Below, piece after piece: positions 4,634 to 9,747 of a DNA stretch of 9,747 nucleotides. The DNA is taken from assembly GCA_012799255.1 (NCBI GenBank), contig JAAZLQ010000177.1, positions 1-9,747 on the forward strand, read 5' to 3'. A program made the position numbers and the translations under genes. The notes below the pieces were generated by a model. The model was given only the letters and a program-made list of their open reading frames with translations, did not search any database and was not told the origin of the DNA. Source of the DNA: Bacillota bacterium (lineage in GTDB: Bacteria > Bacillota_G > Limnochordia > DTU010). The stretch's first letter is position 1; every line of letters begins with the position of its first letter.

Positions 4634-7450
4634 GTGAGCACAAGCGAAATATTCAGCGCTAAATACGATGTGTGTAGGAACCTCATTAAGAAACACCGCC
4701 AGCATGGAGTGGACTGGCAGAACCTCCGATTTGCCAATCAACTTGATGAGAGAGGGCTATGCGAGTTCTTAGACAGGGCAAAGAAGGAACATTTGTGGCC
4801 GGAGAATCTCGACGTACAGATTTGGTACGAGCTGGTTCGATCTGAAGAGCATGCTGAACAGAGGCGCATAGCACTTCAGGAACGGAATTTTGATTCTAGG
4901 GTCATCGATTCCCGTCAGGATAATGCAGTAGAGGTTCCAGCAGACCCGCGCTCTGCGTGGCAGCTTTACAGGAAAAACTTACGGAAATCCGGCTTTTCAT
5001 CTGATGCCATAACCAATATAGAGAAAGCTACAATTGGGATACTGCGCCGACTCAGCACTGACACCTCCGAAACCGGACCCATAAAGGGCTTGGTAATTGG
5101 CCAGGTTCAATCAGGCAAGACAGCTAACATGGCCGCCTTAATGGCTATGGCTGCTGACCACGGATGGAACTTCTTTATCGTATTGTCGGGAACGATCGAA
5201 AACTTGCGTATACAGACTCAGCGCCGCCTTCTAAATGATCTTAACCATCCAGGCAATCTACAGTGGATCGGCCTAAATCACCTGAGCCCAAGGGGTTCAT
5301 ACGGCGAGCGGGTCATGGATCTCCACTTTGAAGATGAGTCAGTCGCAAGGTACTTCAACGTCTGTCTAAAAAACAGCCGCCGGTTGGAAAACCTTATCAG
5401 GTGGATGCGCCAGGATCCTCGCAAGGTGCATCAGATGAAAGTGCTCGTAATAGACGATGAAGCCGATCATGCAAGCATAAACACAGCCGACGTCTGCGCA
5501 AGTGAGCGCAGGAAGGTTAATGATTTGATCGTGAAGCTTGTTGAAGGACTTCCGCTGCGGGAAGGGCAGGATGCTACTTCCGTACAGGCGATGAACTATA
5601 TAAGCTACACCGCGACACCGTATGCAAATTTCCTCAATGAATCCACTCCAGAATCACTCTACCCTCGCCATTTCATCTGGACTCTGCCAACATCTGACGA
5701 GTATTTCGGCCCAAAACAGATCTTCGGAAGTGAGGATATCAATGATTCTGACGGGCTGGACGTCATACGCTCGGTTCCCGTCAGTGATCTTTACACGATA
5801 GCAAAAATACATAGGGGAGAACAGCTGTTGCTGCCGGAATCCCTTAAGGATGCTTTTTGCTGGTTGCTGTGTGCCGCTGCGTGCATGCGGCACTGGGAGT
5901 ACAAGAAGCCTGTAAGCATGTTAATTCACACCAGCCGTAAACAGATGCATCATGACAATGTTGCAGAGGCACTGCGCAGCTGGCTTGCGTCAACGCCTGA
6001 AGAACAGCTCGTTAGCAGGTCTCGGACTCTGTGGATTGAAGAAACCAGTCGTTTCACGACTGATAGCTTCAAGGACGCATATCCTGATTATCGTCGATTA
6101 GATCAGCTCAGGGATTATCCGATGTTTGAGGAGATTGAAGAGCATATAAGAGTTATCTCCAAAGATATGATGCACATCTACCTTGACGAGGATGATGAGT
6201 TGCACTATCACGACTACGTTCATCTGTGCATTGACAACTGTTCCTACAACAGCGTTACTGTAGAAGGTGAGTATGTAAGGCTGGCCTACCCGAACGAAGA
6301 ACGCGAACCTGCACCGGTGTTTGTAGTCATTGGAGGAAACACTTTATCACGCGGATTGACGATAGAAGGGCTGGTGAGCACTTATTTTGTCCGTGATGCC
6401 AAGCAGGCGGACTCATTGATGCAGATGGGGCGCTGGTTCGGGTATCGCCGCGACTATGAAATGCTGCCTCGGATATGGCTTACAGACGATCTGATTGATA
6501 AGTTCACATTCCTCACAACACTGGAGCTGGAGCTGCGTCAGGATTTATACCGATTCATGAAGGCAGGTGCGGATCCGGCTGAATATGGACCAAGAGTAAA
6601 AAACACTCCCAGACCTTCTTGGCTGCGTGTCACTGCTGCCAATAGGATGCAGAGTGCCATGGAAGTTGACATGGATTTTACAGGCACTAGTACACAAACG
6701 ATTTCATTCCCGAACGATCGAGCTGTATTGGAAGAGAACATAAAGGTTGCCGAGGGTTTTCTTAACAAACTCGGTGCGCCCAAAACATCCAAGAATGCGT
6801 TGGTTTGGTCAGGTGTCCCGTTTGCGAAAATATCCAAGGAGTTGCTTTCACCCTTTCGTTTCGGGGCCCATAACAGGGTGTTTAATGAAATCGAGGTTTT
6901 TTCTGAATGGGTAGAATCTGTCAGCAGTGATGAAGGCTTGACGGACTGGAACGTAATCGTTGCCGGCGTCGGTTTGGCCAATGATGAGAAAAGGCACCCC
7001 AGCAAATCCTGGTTCCTAAGGAATGGCAGTGTCGGCAAAGTGAATCGTACGAGAAAAGTTTCATCAGCATCCAGAACCAACATGATTAATATAGGTGTGC
7101 TCGGGGCGCCCCGAGATCTTTTGGCTGATACGTGGGATCGTCTGCCGCAGGACATCAGGACTGCAGCTGAACAGTCAACTGATACTGCGTTTTACAGGGC
7201 GGAGAGAAGCAAAGTAGGGCTTGATAAAACGCCCCAACTTATCATCTACAGAATAGATAAAGATTCACGGCTTACTCAAAAATCAAAGTCAGGCCAGCGG
7301 GCAGATCTTGAGGCAGAGGCTGACATAGTAGGTATGTGGATTCATATTCCCGGCAGCGCCAGTAACCGTGGAAGATATGCCAGGGCTGTGACCATCAGGC
7401 TGGACGGAAGCCAAACACAAAACGAAGAACTTCATGATTTGGAGGAATAG
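4634..7450 (+). CDS. Z1-domain SF2 helicase-like ATPase of a defence operon
   Basis: A 938-aa ATPase of the Z1 family, expected to act on DNA by ATP-driven translocation or remodelling alongside the MORC-like ATPase encoded next. Helicase motifs are complete: Walker A GQVQSGKT (156-163), Walker B LVIDDEADH (271-279), motif III-like SYTATPYAN (324-332), and in the C-terminal Z1 region VVIGGNTLSRGLTIEGL (about 564-580) and QMGRWFGYR (597-605) with the arginine-finger-type Arg600. The first 100 residues are a charged helical segment typical of these proteins. About 300 residues after the helicase core are unassigned. The GTG start is fixed by AAGGAG. The gene has its own promoter, and its last codons contain the ribosome binding site of the next gene. 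Z1 proteins occur with C5 methylases, Vsr-like nucleases and MORC-like ATPases (Iyer et al. 2008) and in Mza defence systems. The biochemical activity itself is not established here. Confidence 0.92.
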   Translation: MSTSEIFSAKYDVCRNLIKKHRQHGVDWQNLRFANQLDERGLCEFLDRAKKEHLWPENLDVQIWYELVRSEEHAEQRRIALQERNFDSRVIDSRQDNAVEVPADPRSAWQLYRKNLRKSGFSSDAITNIEKATIGILRRLSTDTSETGPIKGLVIGQVQSGKTANMAALMAMAADHGWNFFIVLSGTIENLRIQTQRRLLNDLNHPGNLQWIGLNHLSPRGSYGERVMDLHFEDESVARYFNVCLKNSRRLENLIRWMRQDPRKVHQMKVLVIDDEADHASINTADVCASERRKVNDLIVKLVEGLPLREGQDATSVQAMNYISYTATPYANFLNESTPESLYPRHFIWTLPTSDEYFGPKQIFGSEDINDSDGLDVIRSVPVSDLYTIAKIHRGEQLLLPESLKDAFCWLLCAAACMRHWEYKKPVSMLIHTSRKQMHHDNVAEALRSWLASTPEEQLVSRSRTLWIEETSRFTTDSFKDAYPDYRRLDQLRDYPMFEEIEEHIRVISKDMMHIYLDEDDELHYHDYVHLCIDNCSYNSVTVEGEYVRLAYPNEEREPAPVFVVIGGNTLSRGLTIEGLVSTYFVRDAKQADSLMQMGRWFGYRRDYEMLPRIWLTDDLIDKFTFLTTLELELRQDLYRFMKAGADPAEYGPRVKNTPRPSWLRVTAANRMQSAMEVDMDFTGTSTQTISFPNDRAVLEENIKVAEGFLNKLGAPKTSKNALVWSGVPFAKISKELLSPFRFGAHNRVFNEIEVFSEWVESVSSDEGLTDWNVIVAGVGLANDEKRHPSKSWFLRNGSVGKVNRTRKVSSASRTNMINIGVLGAPRDLLADTWDRLPQDIRTAAEQSTDTAFYRAERSKVGLDKTPQLIIYRIDKDSRLTQKSKSGQRADLEAEADIVGMWIHIPGSASNRGRYARAVTIRLDGSQTQNEELHDLEE
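7441..7445 (+). promoter_or_regulatory. Ribosome binding site inside the Z1 3' end, sets the GHKL ATPase start
   Basis: GGAGG lies within the last codons of the Z1 gene and 9 bases before GTG 7455. An in-frame ATG at 7434 lies upstream of this site and has no Shine-Dalgarno of its own, so GTG 7455 is preferred. The arrangement implies translational coupling with the Z1 gene. Confidence 0.7.
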
Positions 7451-7454
7451 TGCA

Positions 7455-9578
7455 GTGAAAATCGAAAGACCGCAGCATGCTCGCATGTCTGAGAGCGGGA
7501 GCTCTCTGCTCAGATTGATACAGAACCATGAGGCCCCCGTTATCGATCTGCTTGTGCGCGAGTCGATCCAGAACAGTCTGGATGCTTCTGCAACTTCCAA
7601 ACCGAAATCACATGTTGACGTACATTTCCGCATGGATGACTTCGAGCCTCTCAAGCTCAGCCGTCATTTTGAAGGCATTTCACACAGCCTGAAGAGACGT
7701 TTCGGGGAGAATAGACAGCAGTTTCTCTCGATAAGTGATTTTGGAACAGTCGGCCTCACTGGCCCGATGCACTTTGATCAAGTGAGCAATAATGACTTTG
7801 GGAATCTGTTGAAACTCGTTTACGAAATCAGTAAAGCGCAGGAAAAACAGGGTGCGGGGGGTTCCTGGGGTCTAGGAAAGACTGTGTATTTTAGAGTGGG
7901 GATTGGTCTGGTACTGTATTACAGCCGAATTAAAACAAAGGGGGGCTTTGAGTCAAGGCTGGCAGCCTGCCTTGTAGAAAACGAGAAAGCAAAGGATGCT
8001 CTGCTGGGTGTCAGCGGTCACTTGGAACGCGGCATCGCATGGTGGGGTCAGCCCTATAAAGACGACTTCACTGTGCCGCTCACTGATGAAGCGGAGATCA
8101 AAGAAATATTGGATATATTCTCGATTTCACCGTATATTGGGGATCAGACCGGGACAACAATTATCATACCCTTTATCTCGGAGGAGAAGCTGCTTTCTGA
8201 TACAAAAAGCACCTATTCGGATCCAGGGCGTAACACCCGTACCTATCCATGGCTGGAAAGCCTTGATGAATATGTCAAGATTGCTGTACAGCGTTGGTAT
8301 GCCCCTCGATTGATGAACAGGAGCTACAAGTTCGGCAGTTATTTAAGGGCATTTGTAAATGATGAGCTGATTTCCAAAGACATGATGTATCCAGTATTTC
8401 AGGTGATTCAAGGTCTATACAACATGACTGAGGCAGTTGCCTCCAGGAGTCATGAGGATATTCTCGCCCAATGCGGGTCGGAAGTCCATCTTGAAAACGT
8501 GTCTTTGAATAAAGTGTTTAAGCGCGGAAGCAAGGCAGGACAGATTGCCTTCGTAAAGATGTCCAGGAAAGAGTTGAGGATGGATCCTCCGCATAATAAC
8601 AGAAGTCCGCTGGTTCATCTGGGGAGAACTCAGGATGCCGGGGAAAACAATCCTCCGATAATTGCTTATACGCGCCAACCGGGGATGATCATCTCATATG
8701 AGACGGTCGGCCCATGGGTGAACCGTATACCCGAAACCCCGTCTAACGAGTTTCTCATTGGGGTTTTTGTTCCCAACAATAGTAACAGCCTGCTGGATGA
8801 GTACAGTGGGATTTCCCTCGAAGAATACCTGCGCGGCAGTGAACAGGCTGATCACATGTCATGGTCGGATTACTCTGTAGGATCTAGACGTCCTGGCATA
8901 ATTGAAAAAGTGCAAAGATCGGTTTCCAACAAGGTGCAGCGCGCTTATAAGGGACAGACGGCTAATACGAACATCAGGCACTTGGGCGGTCTCAGCAAAG
9001 CGTTGGCTGATGCGCTGCTGCCTCCTGAAGGGTTTGGAAGGAAACCTTCCATTACCCGCAAAAGCACTTCAGGCGGATCAGGAAAGAGGGTGTCCAGGAG
9101 GGGCTTACATCCTACTTTACGACTGCTTGGCAGTCCAAAGTTTGAAGACGGAAGTGTCTTAACCGAGTTTGAGCTGTCGTTTGGCCGCAAGTCGACTGCA
9201 CTTGAGCTTGTTGCTGTTGCCCAGACAGAGGGGAATGTATTGTCTGCCGAGGATTGGGAAGATCCGGGGGAGATCGGGACGGCATTCCCAATCAGTCTCA
9301 CAGGCTTAGAAATTCGCAGAATCGAAACAGGTAAACGGCAGCGCCCGTGTGAACCGATCGGTTTTAGGCTAAGAAACACCGGTGCCAGGAAAGCTGAGTA
9401 CGAGGATGTGCTGATGCGTATAATCCACACAGGGAGACGCGGGGTGCCTTACGGTGTGTACATTAGAGTGCCTGAGGCCTCAGGTTATACCTTGCAGGGA
9501 GTGATTGAGCTTAGAAGTGATGATTCTATGGTGATGGGCGGTTTGAAAATCATTGACAGGGGAGAAGGTTTGCAATGA
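7455..9578 (+). CDS. MutL/MORC-like GHKL ATPase of a defence operon
   Basis: A 707-aa protein with an N-terminal Bergerat-fold ATPase that probably dimerises as an ATP-dependent clamp on DNA, as MutL and MORC proteins do. The N box is RESIQNSLDA (35-44) with Glu36, Asn40 and Asp43; G1 is SDFGTVG (94-100); G2 is GAGGSWGLGKT (133-143); a G3-like GTTIIIPF sits at 233-240. All nucleotide-binding residues look intact. Residues of about 240-520 probably form the second domain of the clamp. A basic Ser/Gly/Arg-rich linker around 527-548 precedes a beta-rich C-terminal domain I cannot name. No nuclease motif is evident, so cutting is likely done by another subunit. GTG 7455 is chosen from the GGAGG at 7441; ATG 7434 would add seven residues. 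The gene begins 4 bases after the Z1 stop and its TGA overlaps the ATG of the next gene, a clear operon. Assignment to the Z1-associated MORC-like group rests on motifs plus neighbour. Confidence 0.88.
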   Translation: MKIERPQHARMSESGSSLLRLIQNHEAPVIDLLVRESIQNSLDASATSKPKSHVDVHFRMDDFEPLKLSRHFEGISHSLKRRFGENRQQFLSISDFGTVGLTGPMHFDQVSNNDFGNLLKLVYEISKAQEKQGAGGSWGLGKTVYFRVGIGLVLYYSRIKTKGGFESRLAACLVENEKAKDALLGVSGHLERGIAWWGQPYKDDFTVPLTDEAEIKEILDIFSISPYIGDQTGTTIIIPFISEEKLLSDTKSTYSDPGRNTRTYPWLESLDEYVKIAVQRWYAPRLMNRSYKFGSYLRAFVNDELISKDMMYPVFQVIQGLYNMTEAVASRSHEDILAQCGSEVHLENVSLNKVFKRGSKAGQIAFVKMSRKELRMDPPHNNRSPLVHLGRTQDAGENNPPIIAYTRQPGMIISYETVGPWVNRIPETPSNEFLIGVFVPNNSNSLLDEYSGISLEEYLRGSEQADHMSWSDYSVGSRRPGIIEKVQRSVSNKVQRAYKGQTANTNIRHLGGLSKALADALLPPEGFGRKPSITRKSTSGGSGKRVSRRGLHPTLRLLGSPKFEDGSVLTEFELSFGRKSTALELVAVAQTEGNVLSAEDWEDPGEIGTAFPISLTGLEIRRIETGKRQRPCEPIGFRLRNTGARKAEYEDVLMRIIHTGRRGVPYGVYIRVPEASGYTLQGVIELRSDDSMVMGGLKIIDRGEGLQ

Positions 9579-9747
9579 GCGTGTCGCTGTCTTTGTTTCC
9601 CATACTAGATGAAAATATATATATGAAAATAGGTTTTGAAGCTTCACCCTTTGAATTTTATTACTACTATCAGGGAGAAAAGCGCCCCCTGGAAGTCAAG
9701 GGATTAGGGGACGGAACCAGTTTTGGGCTCGTGGATCCCAAAGGTGA
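9575..9747 (+). CDS. Third operon gene, 5' part only, function unknown
   Basis: The start codon overlaps the TGA of the GHKL ATPase gene in an ATGA, and GGGGAGAAGG at 9559-9568 supplies a ribosome binding site 6 bases upstream. The 57 codons in the window begin MSVSLSLFPILDENIYMKIG, continue with a FYYYYQG stretch and a LEVKGLGDG segment, and stay open to the edge. I do not recognise the family from this N-terminus. Position suggests the accessory or nuclease subunit: related loci carry PD-(D/E)XK-like (DUF4420) and AIPR proteins after the MutL-like and Z1 genes. That is an inference from context and nothing in the visible part proves it. Confidence 0.8.
   Translation, partial: MSVSLSLFPILDENIYMKIGFEASPFEFYYYYQGEKRPLEVKGLGDGTSFGLVDPKG

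Noticed and set aside
6538..7155. 205-codon minus-strand frame inside the Z1 gene
   Set aside because: It is the antisense of a clearly coding region, without a Shine-Dalgarno or recognisable domain.
8945..9430. 161-codon minus-strand frame inside the GHKL ATPase gene
   Set aside because: Antisense shadow of a well-supported gene; composition is Ser/Pro-rich as expected from reverse reading.
1..9747. CRISPR array, tRNA or rRNA
   Set aside because: No regularly spaced repeats and no tRNA- or rRNA-like sequence seen on either strand.

Overview
The window looks like a genomic defence island from a low-to-moderate GC member of the Bacillota, plausibly Paenibacillaceae. The evidence is strong GGAGG-type ribosome binding sites, mixed ATG/GTG starts, IS21- and IS3-type debris and a DUF2325-like fragment. 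No rRNA, tRNA or housekeeping gene is present, so the taxonomic guess is weak. All recognisable genes are on the + strand.

Region 1 (1-424) holds no gene I can name. It carries a good sigma-A-type promoter (234-261) that probably drives region 2. Region 2 (425-2415) is a compact Type II restriction-modification pair: a C5-cytosine DNA methyltransferase (372 aa, complete motif set) followed by a 266-aa endonuclease resembling the TdeIII family, whose founding member cuts GGNCC. A GC-rich hairpin (2472-2492) follows.

Region 3 (about 2500-3480) is a mobile-element graveyard. It contains a structured, non-coding stretch with several nested stems, the N-terminal part of an IS3-type OrfB transposase without its DDE domain, a C-terminal piece of an IS21 IstB ATPase, and a C-terminal DUF2325-like fragment. 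Region 4 (3690-4112) is a vsr (very short patch repair) endonuclease gene interrupted by one in-frame amber codon at 3993. The lost tail includes the last zinc-binding Cys. A strong intrinsic terminator (4275-4311) closes this half.

Region 5 (4312-4633) is an AT-rich leader with an extended -10 promoter. Region 6 (4634 to the window end) is a tightly packed operon: a 938-aa Z1-domain SF2 helicase-like ATPase, a 707-aa MutL/MORC-like GHKL ATPase whose RBS lies in the last codons of the Z1 gene, and a third gene that starts by a 4-bp ATGA overlap and runs off the window. Z1 plus MutL/MORC-like ATPase is the core of defence cassettes predicted by Iyer, Abhiman and Aravind (2008) and of the Mza type (MutL, Z1, DUF, AIPR). 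The remaining partners should lie just downstream.

Working model (inference): the restriction-modification pair marks and cuts DNA, vsr once repaired the T:G mismatches caused by deaminated 5-methylcytosine and is now broken, and the Z1/GHKL operon is a second, multi-ATPase defence module. Iyer et al. described C5 methylases and Vsr-like nucleases in the same operons as Z1 and MORC-like genes. The two halves may therefore once have been one unit, later split by transposon debris and a new promoter, or they may be independent neighbours.
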